From positions 55,409,348 through 55,473,347 of the forward strand of contig OX344764.1 in assembly GCA_947034895.1 (NCBI GenBank): a DNA stretch of 64,000 nt, in the 5' to 3' direction. Shown in pieces: positions 12,556-24,838 of this stretch. The DNA is from Rhytidiadelphus loreus (Eukaryota > Streptophyta > Bryopsida > Hypnales > Hylocomiaceae). The notes under the pieces were generated by a model. The model was not told the DNA's origin, did not search any database, and saw only the letters and a list, made by a program, of their open reading frames with translations. The translations under genes were made by a program, and so were the position numbers. Every line of letters begins with the position of its first letter. Position 1 is the first letter of the stretch.

Positions 12556-13260
12556 TTGACCATAGACACTTCGGATGGCAAACTTCGGATGGCCCACTTT
12601 GGACGGCCCACTTCCGACACTTAGTTTTTTTCATATTTTCAAACACCCCGCAGAAACTTGTCCATAACTTTTTGGTGGAAAATTCAAACTTGAAAAGGAT
12701 TGTTGGAGATGAAACCTTGCTTGATTTACAAACTTTTTCTAGTTCAAAGTTTTTCAAAAAAAGGTACTCTACTATGCGAAAATGAGGTCTAAACATTGAC
12801 TTTTCTTACATTATATTTCGGATGGCTAGTCCGAATTTGGAAGGGGGGAAGGCTGGTTGCCTAGTTCTACTTGGACACTTCTGACGGCCCACTTCTCACA
12901 GCCACTTTCGACGGCCCACTTCCGATGGCCTACTTCGGACGCCTAGATTTTTTCACATTTCCTAACACTTCCTTAGAAACTTGTCCATAACTTTTTGGTG
13001 GAAGGTCCAAACTTGAAACGGATTGTTGGAGATGAAACCTTGCTTGATTTCCAAACTTTTTATAGTTCAAAGTTTTTCAAAAAAAGGTATTTTACTATGT
13101 GAAAATGAAGTCTGAACATTGGCTTTTCTTACATTTTATTTCGGATGGCTAGTCCGAATTTGGACAGCTGGTCTCAGTTGGCCACTTCGGACAGCCCACT
13201 TTGGACAGCCTTGTTCAGATGGCAAATTCGGACGGCAAATTTCGAACGCCCATTTTTTTC
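12556..13260. repeat. Left arm: two ~320-bp units of an inverted array
   Basis: Two tandem units have the anchor TCCATAACTTTTTGGTGGAA at 12,661 and 12,984 (period 323). Each carries GGATTGTTGGAGATGAAACC, a TAGTTCAAAGTTTTTCAAAA block and a terminal TTCGGATGGCTAGTCCGAAT-type palindrome. The same units occur in reverse orientation at 14,855-15,720, so the two arrays form a large fold-back pair around an AT-rich core. Confidence 0.8.
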
Positions 13261-14854
13261 TTATTTTTAACAGCTAACTCCTAACTTGTTTGCACAGTTG
13301 TCCGCTTGTACAGAAATAGTATATTCGAAGAAGTGCAAATTTTCTTTCTAAGATTGTTATTTAATGCTATAAGCATCCTATGTAGTAAGAATGTATTTAA
13401 AGAAAAGGTAATTCAAGTTATTCTTTCTCACATTTAAATATGCATTCTAAATGCTAAACCCTAAACCCTAAACTTTCAATTTTACATTAGTTACCAAAAA
13501 CATTGGTGTAATGTGTGGAATATTATTTATTTATTTATTTATTTTAGATGTGATTTTCATGATGTACAACATATGTACTTATATAGACCTCATAGATTTA
13601 TTCATATATGTTTTCAATGTATTTTTAGTTTTTCTACATCAATTATGATGTGCCACTTTACAAATGTGGAACATACAATTATAACTGGAAGTGTTCTTTA
13701 AGTTTTGTTGTAAAATGCATTAATAGTTTGAAACAACAAAATATACATAATACAAGCAATTGTATTATTTTGTTATTGTATTAGAGGATGTTACAAAAAA
13801 TGCTTTAAGCAATTTAATGTAGTTTAATTTAGTTCAAGATTAAATATTGCATTTATACAACAAAATTGTAATTGAAGTTATTTTGATATTTTCCTACACC
13901 CTTATACTTATATTTACATCTTAAAATGTAAATTGTCAACAATATATCCCATACAAAAAATATTGGTGCTTATGTAGTGAAAAATATGATTGACTTTCAA
14001 ATATGATGACACCTCATGTATCACAATTATGGTCTTATGGACCTTATTTATGTACGTTTGTAACGTATTTCTACATCAAAAATGATATTTTCAATTCATC
14101 TTGTTGTAAATGTGAAACATGCAATATTGCAATTGTGATTTAATAATTTGTATTATTTGTATATTGTTTGGGACATCTTTAAAATATTTGGATTCATTTT
14201 TATATATTTTGTGTTCTTCATCACATTAGGTTGAACCTATTATTTTTAAAATTGCTAAAAATACAAATTTAAAAAAAAATCTTCAAGCATAATTTATTTT
14301 TGTAAAGTAAAGATTAGAATTGTTTAAGAAAATGTTTTTTTTTCTATTTCTACTATTTCTTTCATTGGAAAAACATTGTGTTTGCTCCTTTTTTCTAGTA
14401 GACCACATTTTCTAAATAATTTTTTTAAATATTTCTCACATTCAAATTTTCAAAATCAAATAATGCAACAAGTATGTAAAATTTCAATTCTACAGATTCT
14501 AGTTTGTAAAATATTGAGATTTGTTTCACCCTATCGAGAATTTTCCATTGAAAATTTGAAGAGGACTCATTGTGTCCGCTTTGTACTTGAGACATTAATG
14601 ATTACAAGTAGGTTTCATCTCCAAAAATAATTTTTCTAAAACTTCCCAAACAAATTTCAATACTACTATCAATATCAATTAATAAGTCCCCAAAAATTAG
14701 TTTAAATAGAATTATAAATGTATGCTACAAACTTATAGCCACAAAATTGTAGTAACAATAAGAAATAATGCATGTACAAATGATTTTATAGCAAATTACG
14801 TAATCTAAAGCTTAGAGATTACAATATCAATTGAATTGAAAGAAAAAACAAACT
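13261..14854. other. AT-rich core between inverted arrays
   Basis: About 1.6 kb of very AT-rich DNA without a convincing ORF. It contains a (TATT)n run near 13,525-13,545 and a short plant telomere-type run (CTAAACCCTAAACCCTAAAC) near 13,453-13,474. The telomere-like run is too short for an interstitial telomere and is probably a chance telo-box. Confidence 0.5.
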
Positions 14855-15720
14855 CTAAGTGGGACTAGCCTTCCGAATTCAGATGAACCGTCCGAAATAT
14901 AATGTAAGAAAAATAGATGTTTAGACTTCATTTCAGCATAGTAGAATACCTTTTCTGAAATACTTTGAACTAGAAAAAGTTTGGAAATCAAGCAAGGTTT
15001 CATTTCCAAAAATCCAATTGAAGTTTGGACCTTCCACCTAAGAGTTATGGACAAATTTATGAGGGGGTGTTTGGAATTGTGAAAAAACTAGGTGTCTGAA
15101 GTAGGCCGTCGGAAGTGGCCGTCAGAAGTTTGCCATCAAAAGTGTCTAAGTGGAACTAGCCTTCCCCCCTTCCAAATTCGGACTAGCAGTCCAAAATATA
15201 ATGTAAGAAAAGTCAATGTTCAGACCTCATTTCTGCATAGTAGAATACTTTTTTTTTTTAAACTTTGAACTAGAAAAAGTTTGAAAATCAAACAAGGTTT
15301 CATCTCCAACAATCCATTTTAAGTTTGGATCTTCCACTAAGAAGTTATGGACAAGTTTCTGAGGGGGTATTAAGAAATGTGAAAAAATCTAGGAGTCCGA
15401 AGTAGGATGTCGGAAGTGGCCGTCAGAAGTGAGCCGTCAGAAGTATCCAAGTGGAACCAAGCAACTAGCCTTCCTCCCTTCCAAATTCGGACTAGCCATA
15501 TGAAATATAATGTAAGAAAAGCAGATGTTCAGACCTCATTTCCGCATAGTAGAATATCTTTTATTGAAAAACTTTGAACTAAAAAAAGTTTGGAAATCAA
15601 GCAAGGTTTCATCTTCAACAATCTGTTTCAAGTTTGGACCTTCCACCAAAAAGTTATGGACAAGTTTCTGAGGGGGTATTAAGAAATGTGAAAAAAACTA
15701 GGCGTCCGAATTTGGAGTCT
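14855..15720. repeat. Right arm: three ~300-bp units, inverted
   Basis: Three units are marked by GTTATGGACAA at about 15,044, 15,344 and 15,653 (periods 300 and 309). Each is the reverse complement of the left-arm units, with GGTTTCATCTCCAACAATCC and ACTTTGAACTAGAAAAAGTTT. Sequence beyond the last unit (15,720-15,949) is GTCCGAATTCGGAC-rich and ends in the hAT-like terminus. The long open frame here (15,654-15,944, minus) is repeat sequence and not a gene. Confidence 0.8.
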
Positions 15721-16637
15721 GCTTTCGGACGCACTGTCTGAATTCCGACGCTGCTTTCTGACGGACTGTCCGAATTCGGACGTTGCTTTCCGACGGGCCG
15801 CCCGAAATCCCTGTATTGGGGCTCGGTATAATTTTTTGACGCCGTCGTTGGATGCGGATGTAGAGTCCGCTGAGTCCGAACATACTCACGTCCGGACGTC
15901 CACATTTTGGACGCGATTTTGGGCTGAACGTTGCAATTTGTCAACCTTGCTTCGGACTCTATAACTCCTTTTATATTTCTTCAAATTTCAAGTGTAATAG
16001 CTTTTTAGAAAGCTAACATTACAAAATATTTTCTCTCAAAATCTCACTCAAAGATGTTTACTTGAACAAGATTTATGAGCCTCAAAAATCTCAGTTGCTT
16101 TAGTTGAGTACCCTCAAACTCCGTCACCTTTAAACTCCCATAATTTTCTCAATACAAACTCAAATTAAGCTTACAAACTCATTTTGGAAAGGCAATCTTG
16201 CAAAAAACAACTCCTCTAAATTTCATTACAAAATCACTGATACAAAAGAATATATATACCCAATCAAAATTCGGGTTTAACCCCCCTTTTTTTCCACATA
16301 CCTCACAACACAACAACTTTCTCTCCACACAAACACCCCTCAAAACAAGGTAGAAGATGCTAACCTACCTTTTAGATCCCTAAAGTAGGAGGAATCACCC
16401 TAAGATACCACACATGAGCCTCCTTACTCCCTCATTGATTCTAGAAAACAACCAAAGGTAATTTCCTGTTCATTTTCTAAAACCAATGAACTCCAAAGGT
16501 CTAAATTAGTAGGCAAAACACTTCTACTCTTCTATCTTTCAACTTCTAATACAAAAAAATTAACATAAAATTTTAAACTAGCGAAAGAACCACAATTCAA
16601 ACTAAACGGAGGTAAAAACTAAAGTCAAAGAAGAACG

Positions 16638-17110
16638 CTATTCCATCTGCAAGAACTTGAGGATGTGTTTGATAGTGGTTGCCACGTAATCTGCACGTTT
16701 GGCCTTTGTTAAGGGATTCACTGACCCTTTCAACCAACGTTGATGGTTAGTGTCTTTTCTGTTTGGCCTCATCATACAAAAATACTGGTTTTTGTTCAGG
16801 CCCTCATAACTTGCCTCAAATGTCACATCTTGGATACCCCGCTCAATACATCCTATTTGAAGTAGAATCACCAAAGCATGAGTGTCTCTATCAAGATTTC
16901 CATGCCAATGTTGCTTCTTATGAGGGTTTTTTAGCGGATGAGAAGGTCCAGCTTCATTTTGTGTATAGTATGACAATGGTGAAGAAATCATTGGCTGAAG
17001 TGGTTGACTTAGCAATTGTGACAAAGAAAGCTCTAATTCCACCTCTGGATCTGCTTCTAAATCTTACGACTCCATAAAACCCCTCCAGTTTGACATTGCA
17101 AAATCGAACT
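16638..17110 (-). pseudogene. Fragment of an unknown gene, copy 1
   Basis: On the minus strand an open frame of about 150 codons starts near 17,092 (MSNWRGFMES) and meets one TAG after ten codons. It then runs to 16,638. The peptide contains a hydrophilic segment followed by CIERGIQDVTFEASYEGL and ends KFLQME. I recognise no family. A diverged partner of its start region lies at 18,430-18,570. The stop codon and the isolated second fragment suggest a dead, formerly repeated gene, possibly transposon-borne. Confidence 0.35.
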
Positions 17111-18429
17111 TCAAAACTAAGGATAGATTCTATAAAATTAGGAAGAGTATTCTAGACTATTGAAATTTGTAAAAGGTTTTTGTCCTTTTAACAATTCTAA
17201 TGGCAACAAGCGTCAATTTGAAGCCACTCGATATGTCATCTTGAAGCTTTTTTCTTTAGATTCTTAGAACCTCTTCAAAATACAAAATAAATATATATTT
17301 TAAATATTGTATAAATGTACAACACAATAGCGCTAGGGGTTTTCAAAGCCTCGCCATAGATTTTGGATTTAACACCAAATCTAAGATTTTCCTTGATCCT
17401 TTGGACTGCAAAACTCTGTCGTCTACAGATTTTAACACACAATCTAAAACTTGGACTTCAAAGGAGGTTCAAAGTCTGGCCGCTCAAATGGAGACTACTT
17501 TTCTTCTTGCAAAAACTAGGACAATGGTAGTGGACTAATGTACACTACGTTGGATCAATATGGACTATCACAATTCATATTTCAGTGGATGCAGGTGAAA
17601 TTCTTGTAATTTCAAATGTATAAAAGTCACGGAATATGAAAAAAGACTCATATTAATGTTGCATACTTTATGATGTATGAAATAAAAAATAAATCTTTGC
17701 AAAATTGTTTATACTTTAATTGTAAAGAACTTTGAATTGGATTCCTCATATACTGTCATAGTCTATAGCATTTAAAAGAAAGACTCATTGATCTATTAGG
17801 AATTCAAATATTTTGTAATAGAAGGAATTATATTTCTACAGGTATATACGTGATCAAATGTTTTTTGGTGAAATATTTGGGGTTGCATTTCTAAATTTGT
17901 AGATAGACGTCTAAATTGATGTTGCTTAAAACAATATTAATCTTCTCAGACAATGTGACGTCAGATGCAACATCAGCTGCCACATCATCTCTGGGCCGAG
18001 TGAAAAAAATCCTATGTGGTACTATCCACCCACATGGCACTTATGTGGAGGTGACGTGGCTGCCACATAGCACATTTTGACACTTTTGTTGACCATGTTT
18101 GTTCAAACATCACAACAAAAACATGGCATGTATTCTTAGATTTTGACATGTTTTTGTCGCATCATTTCAAATGGATTTTGTTGGACATTGACGGTGACAT
18201 GCTTGATGTCAAAAAGAACGTGTCACCATATTTTTTGGCACATCCAAAAAAACAGAGTTTTTTTATAGTGAAAACATTATTCAAATGTCACTTTTTGGCT
18301 ACTGGACTCAACACATCCAATCTGCGATAAGACCGCCAAAGCCCAAACATTATATTGAAGATTTTCATTCTATTTTTTTTACACAAGATTGTTTTGGCGG
18401 TCGAGAAGGCCTAAATTCTAATGAATGCT
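17111..18429. other. Intergenic DNA, no gene seen
   Basis: AT-rich, with several repeats of GCCACAT / ATGTGGC near 17.95-18.1 kb but no clear terminal structure. Short frames such as 18,148-18,330 have no domain features. Confidence 0.5.
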
Positions 18430-18570
18430 CTCGTGGCGGTGTAAGGTCCACTGGTTGATCTGACAACTATAACAAAGAAAATTCAAGCTCCAGCTTTGAT
18501 TGAGGTTCTTCATCTTGAGACTCCAAAATCCCTTCTAGTTTGATATATTGAAACTACAAAAAGTGAAAAT
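18430..18570 (-). pseudogene. Fragment of the same unknown gene, copy 2
   Basis: Aligned with 16,960-17,100, this shares the order GGTTGA, AACAAAGAAA, GACTCC, AAA.CCC and TTTGA. On the minus strand it keeps an ILESQDEEPQ...ELEFSLL reading related to the start of copy 1, but with stops and frame changes. It is clearly non-functional. Confidence 0.35.
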
Positions 18571-18910
18571 GAAAACTAAATCAACAACAATGAATTCTAT
18601 AATTTGAAAAGATCACCTCAAACTAATGAGGCTTTTGTGTGTTTTTCTTCTCTTAAAATATGACTTGTACATGTCAACAAGAAGGCGTCACATAGAAGCC
18701 ACTTTAAGTGTTGTCATATTTTTCTTTGCATTATTATAATCAAAATTCAACAAAATAATATATAATATAATTTTTTACATAATGTATGTATTTGTCATGC
18801 GATAATTGAATGGCCAAACTTCGGCCATGTTAGATAATAATTTTTTTTTTAGATAATTTTTTTTCAACTTATTTTTTCATTTAAAAACTAAAAAACTAAA
18901 ACTAAACAAA

Positions 18911-18967
18911 CAGGGTTGCTATTTTGTGAGCTTGTGAGCGTGAGCTTGTGAGCCTGAATATGTGAGC
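18911..18967 (+). repeat. Left terminal inverted repeat of the MULE
   Basis: Starts CAGGGTTGCTATTTTGTGAG and continues with GAGCTTGTGAGC-type words. Preceded by the 10-bp duplication ACTAAACAAA. The last ~15 bases align only loosely to the right end. Confidence 0.85.
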
Positions 18968-21419
18968 CTACGAGCCTGTGAGTTTAAATTTTTGGATGTT
19001 TAAAATTGATCAAGTACCTATGACCGTGGATTGAAGATTAATGACTTTGGTACAAAATGAAGGACGCGAAAAAAAAAAAAATTAATTTTGGTTCTATGAA
19101 GGTGTTTTAGATCATTTCTTGATAAATTGATTGAAAAAACCTTTATTATAGTTTGGGTTAATTAAAAAATTTAAAACACTTGATCAATGAATCACCTTTT
19201 GCATCAGTAAAGGAGATTTATTGATGATATTAATTTCATTTGTTAGAATGTTGCCTTTTTAACGTTTGGCCAACTAATAAAATGTAGCTTAGAAAATGCA
19301 ACTTAGACCAGAATTCATAATTTAGAAGAGATTTTAAAGTTAAATACTGCCAAATTGACAATATACAAAGGTGACCCGATAGCCATTTCTAGTGGAGTGA
19401 ATTTAGAGAATGATAAGTTAAGTTTGCTTCGTGATTACCATGAAAAGTGACAATAGAAATTTTTTTGTGGGAAGAGACCTCTAATTTTTTATATTTGATC
19501 CAAAAATTATTCATTTCGTTTGTTTACGAGGCATATTAATTTTAATTTCTACTATTAAAAAATTTAAAATATTACGATTTGTTGTAGGCAAATAATTTCA
19601 TCTCCAATTAATGAACACTTTTTTTAATCATTTGGAGTTCTAAAATGGACACAAATAGGATTTCAGAATATAGGTTTACGGAATCACAGGTCATAGGTTC
19701 TTCCTAATCCATACAAAGATGAAATAAACTTCACATTTCAAGATGGATACAAGATTGTGAATACAAATTATCCACCGATGATAAAAAATAAGAAGAAGTA
19801 CGAAACTAAACAATTTGAGGTATATAGAAAACTAATAATTCAAGTATAGAAAATAACGTATAACATACGATAAAATGAAATCCACCAAGTGCAATACAAC
19901 AAAAACAAGAATCATTGAGAAGATGTAGACATCGACTGAGAGTGGCCACTACTATCAGATGATGATGTATCCATGTCAGATTCTAAGGCGGACACATCTA
20001 GAAATTGCGAAACTCTAGGATCTATAGAACTAGACTTCTTCTGTTGAGGAAAATTTCCTTGAGATGCAAATGTTGAAGCTAAAGCCTCAGCATAAGACGG
20101 CAATACGTAGGATTTATCGGGGCTTGGAAAAAAGGTTGGCAAAGTGAAAAATGGCCGATGAACTACCTCCTCAAACATCACGCTGGAATAGAAAACAAAT
20201 GATTAGAAAATTCCTCGCATGATGTAACTAATATACAATAGGAATTTAAACCGAATTCAAAGAACGGTGAAGAGCTACACATACAGATTTGAAACGTGGT
20301 TTGAAAAAAATGAAAAATGAGGGTAGACTTACTTACTGAAACGAGATTTCTTCACAACTGGGGCAACTTCGACTTCCAAAGCATCTTCATCGTCAGAGTG
20401 TAAGTGAACTGTTGCGGTTGAGGATGGAACACTTGGTACAACCCGAATCATTGGAGCCAGAATTGCATCAAAGATTGCTTTGTCTTCCTCAAGTGCAACT
20501 ATGTGCCTGCTTAGAATCCTGCAAGCGTGGATGGAGGCCCCTAATACCACGAAGAATACAGAAATGGAATTGTGAGAGAAACACTTGGAAGGTTAAAAGA
20601 AAAAATTGAAATGAAAATTACAAGTACTGGATTCAGAAGGCATTTGCTTTTACCTGTTGCAGCAGTGCAGTCCACAACTACATCATTGGGAAGGGAGCAC
20701 GCTTGAATCAACATTTGCATGAAGCGAGGATCCTTCTCTCGCGCCCCTCTCCAAGGCTTGGATTGGGGATCTGTAGTCAAGGTCTCCAACTTCGTGAAAT
20801 TCTGAAGGACGTTATCGCGGGCAACATCCACCCCTAATTTCTTCAAGCTTGGACAAATTTGGAATTTGAACTTGGAAGGGCCAACGCCAGGCAAGTTCCT
20901 CACCAACAATGCAATTCCAAAGCGCTGTGTCTGTAAAAATGAAGAGATTTGAAGATGTTAAGTTTATATAAAATGTATAATTACAAATAAAAACTAACTT
21001 AACAACCACCAGACACACCATTTCAGGGGTTTTGATTTGATTGCATGATGTAAATTCACAATCCATTCTAATAAAAATTGAAATAAAGAAGACTTTACCG
21101 TTCTTGATGGCGAAACAGGCGAGGCCAGGTGTAACCAATTCATTCCCCACCAATCCTTCATCTTTTCAAAAGAATAAGTAGTGCTATATGTCGTAATGGT
21201 CGCCTTCGTGACGGCCCGTAGAGGATAAAAAAGGATTAGTGCTCCATCGTCATGTAGATGACCATCTGCAAACTCAAATACTGCCTCAAGCCACAGAGGA
21301 TTGTTTGCATTCCACTTTGGAATGCTAGATGCTGGCACAGACAAGTCAGGGACAGGCAATCCCTCTGGCATATCCGCAACGATAAGGGCAATGCGGGGCT
21401 TAATACTCTTAACTCCTTT

Positions 21420-21887
21420 CAGGGTTGTCTATCCGGACGTGACGTGGGCTTTTCACGTCCGGATGTCATGACGCGTCCGTCCTGACGCGTCGGTATTGCC
21501 GTCAGCCCAAAAAAAAAAAAAAAAAAAAAAAATTTTTTTTTTTTTTGACAACGAATTTGGCACCCTGGAGCAGACCAGTGAACAGCCAGGTCGTCAAAAA
21601 AAAAAAAATTTTTTTTTTTTTTTTTTTTGGACGGCCTGTCCGTCGACCTGGACGGCCAGTCCGTCCACCGTTCAAGTCAACAATCTGACCGTCCAGGGGA
21701 CGGCCCGACCGTCCCAGTGGACGGACTACCCGTCAAGGTGGACAGACCACCCGTCCAGGTCGACGGACGGACCGTCCAGCGGAAAAAAAAAAAAAAAAAA
21801 ATTTTTTTTTTTTTTTTTTTTTTTTGTAATCCTGACGTCCGTCCGGACATCCTGACGGACGGACAGGACGTGACGGTGACAACCCTG
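21420..21887. mobile_element. 468-bp hAT-type MITE inserted in an exon
   Basis: Ends are CAGGGTTGTC and GACAACCCTG, flanked by a perfect 8-bp duplication ACTCCTTT (21,412-21,419 and 21,888-21,895), the classic hAT signature. The interior has GTCCGGACG-rich subterminal DNA and three blocks of ~20 A followed by ~20 T, with CCGTCCACC-type repeats between. It has no transposase. It lies inside exon 8 of the methyltransferase-like gene, just upstream of the motif IV region. Insert plus duplication is 476 bp, so it shifts the frame unless spliced out. It is younger than the MULE that carries it. Confidence 0.9.
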
Positions 21888-24838
21888 ACTCCTTTGAAGA
21901 AACGTTGTTTCTCCCCTTTGTGTTGCAAACGAATTTTAACGGTCAAAAAAATAATAGAGAAAGTTATATCCAGAAATGTACATGAACAAAAACGAAAACG
22001 CATACCTTATCAATGAAACTGATGATGTCGTGGTACACTTGTGGTAGTGGATCAGCCAAGATATGTGCAAGTGAATAATTCAGAATGAACTCAGAGATAG
22101 AAATCTCTGAGTCATTTAGAAACTCTCCAGGAGGTGGACCGTGGACCATGCCAGCATCGCTAAGTAAAATGTACTCAGCATCACGCTTGGTCTCCCGTGA
22201 AGTACAGCGTTGGTGCTGGGAACCTTCATCTTTAGTGGACGAGGGTGGAATTTCCTGCTTCGAGCTTTTTCCCTTTGTCTTTTTAGCTGCTGAAGCCTCA
22301 GCAGTCTCCCCGAGTTTCAAGGCCTTCTTCGTCATTTTCTCCTTGGCTTTCTCAACAGCCTCTAAGTTCTTCAATGCAATCTTCCTATCAACCTCCTCTT
22401 GCTTCTTCAGAGCTTTTGCCTTACCATCGACATCCAAATTAGCGAATTCGGGGATGTCCTCTGAAAGTTTCTGTGAATCTACTGCGAGCTTAAGTGACAC
22501 CTCAAGTGGCGGCGTGAAATCTGGAGTGCAATCCAAATACCAGGCGCCAGTCTTCAGATGCAAGCTGGTCCACAACTTCAACTGCGTTGGTGTAAACATG
22601 CAGTGCTCTGAAGATACCTCCAACCACGATCCCAGAAAAGGAGGCAGATTACGCTTAGTAATGCCCTCCTTAGGTACCAGCTCATATATGAAATACCTGT
22701 ATGACCAAAAAAATGTTAAGAAAAAGAAATTATATTATAAAACCACTGACTACCAAAGTCACCTACTCATGAAATAATATCACTATGAAATGGAAACGCG
22801 TACCGATAAATCACACGTTTGACAACCAAATCGCTGCCCTTGCGCTTTTTGAAGTCGTCTGACTTCTTAAAGACATCTTGCCCTTTGAAATTACCCAAGA
22901 ACGCCTTCTCCCAAACTCGGATTCTCCAATCCTCAATGTAGTCTTGGAAGGTCTGAGGCTCCTTAAGAGAATCCATTGTCAAGGGCAATTGGTCCTTCTT
23001 GACAATGTCATCAAACATTTCAGACCTAGCGTCCTCAATCTGTCCAAGAAAAAAATGCAAAGCTTAGATGAAAACAAACTTGTTCAATTGATGATACACT
23101 GTAAGAACTTTCAAAAACAAATGACATGCTAAAATTATAATATGTACGTCAAAAGGACTTACCCCTGCATACCAACAAGCCTTCACCAAAAAAGACTTTA
23201 GGTCATTTTCACCAACCGGCTTCAAAGGAAACCTTCTTGTTGACTCTCTTGTTTGGGTAGAAGAATTCCACCACTTGAGCCACCTCACCTTGTGCTCACT
23301 GCTGACATTACAAGTTGCAATCATTTGCAACTTGTCCAATGTCATCTCCGGTGTGATATTCGAACTCCAATGGCGCTCAATCTATGTCATTCAAAACAGG
23401 TAATTAGAACAACTCAATAGCAAAATCTGAAGATTAAGAGAATACAGAGTGACTTGTAATTGGTAATGAGGTCATACCTCCTTAAGCTAGTAACTTCCCA
23501 AATTGGGATTAGCAACCGCGGTTAACTTGCCCAATTTCTGAATCAATTTAGATGTCTGATCTTTAGTAGCCAATCTCATGGCAGTCAAGACCCCTTTCTG
23601 TGTCTGATCCTTCTCTTCCGTGTCTTCTTTGTATTTTCGGACTGCACTGTCCGCCGCTGCCGCTATCTCAAACTATACAAAAATCCAAAAATAAGTAATG
23701 GTCTAGAAAAATCAAGAAGAATGAAATAAGTACATGCTTTGGATCTCGGAGAATAATTACCTGAAATATAAATGAAGTAAACACTTCAACTGACATAGTA
23801 TACCAACTCCTTCGTGTGTTTTATTGGCACTGTGTCATCTCGGAATGACTCAAGTGCTCTGCAAATTTATCCAGTGGAAGAACTCCGTACTTCTGGACAC
23901 GATATAGCGTGTGCACCAGACTGGTCTTGATAAACGAATTCTCTGTATGCTTCAAACATGGAATGAAGATGTTAAATGTGATATTCCTAACAAAAAACAA
24001 ATAAAGAAGTTGAAGATATGATTCACTTACTTATTTATATCATGCATTGCATGCATGACCTGACCGATTTTCCCCTTAGTTACGAGAATTATAGAATCGA
24101 CTGAATAGTGCCACATCTTGTCGAGGTTGTGGTGCTTGGATATGTATGATGACCATGCAAGCAGTCTGTGGTTGCCATCGCATACAAAGAATTTGGAGTC
24201 CAGAAAATGCTCCAAACCAGGCGTTGCACGAAGCTTAGCGTTGAAGGCGTCATTCTCATCTTGCCAAAGTGGTCCCCAGGCATCTCTCTCAGCGTCAGAA
24301 ACTTTCTCTGTCTCTCCTTGCTCGTTAGTGGCTGAGACGTAGAACACAAAGAATCCATCTATGTAACCATGCACAAACTCCTCTTGCAGTCTGGTAATAT
24401 CACATTGGAGCGCCATGTGGACCATGGGCATCATAGTAAGCCGACATAAAGGAATCCTCAAACGTGAAATCGAATGAGGTTTCAATCTCAACGCGGAAAT
24501 GGAGGATACCGAGTTGACTTTCTAGGATCTCCGAAAGGCGTCCTCAGAGGTGAACTCCATACCAATGTTCACTTCATTTTCTTTCATAGTGCTGACCTCC
24601 TTGCCGCCATCACCACCTCCCTGATTGGGATCCACCGCTACAGGTTGCGGTGTGACTGAATTAGCAACCACCTCCTGCATCGATAGATAGAAATTAGATC
24701 AAATGAAATGAACAGGTTACAAAAAATTATATTATGAGCACCGTCTACTGAAATTAGTTGGCAACAAACAACCCATGAGCATAAGTGATATTCCAAACCA
24801 TGAAGATGGAATTGATCAATTCGGATGCTCAATAACCT

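Larger units (their letters stand above)
7167..15949. mobile_element. Tentative old hAT-like compound element
   Basis: The left limit reads TAGGGTTGCCAGGACG. The right limit, reverse-complemented, reads CAAGGTTGACAAATTG. Both resemble the CAGGGTTGTC ends of the well-supported hAT MITE at 21,420. The flanking 8 bases are CTTCGAAT and CTTCGGAC (six of eight match), as an aged 8-bp hAT duplication would look. Both ends run into GTCCGGACGTCC-rich subterminal DNA. The interior holds a decayed ORF, 35-bp tandem repeats and an inverted array of ~300-bp units. No hAT transposase is visible inside, so this would be non-autonomous or nested. The boundaries are inference. Confidence 0.35.

Noticed and set aside
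13453..13474. Telomere-type CTAAACCCTAAACCCTAAAC
   Set aside because: Fewer than three units; common as chance telo-boxes in plants, so no interstitial telomere is claimed.
15654..15944. Minus-strand frame of 96 codons
   Set aside because: It lies in GTCCGAATTCGGAC-rich repeat arms; the peptide is a by-product of the repeats.
21496..21855. Plus-strand frame encoding poly-Lys/poly-Phe
   Set aside because: It is the A-run/T-run interior of the hAT MITE.
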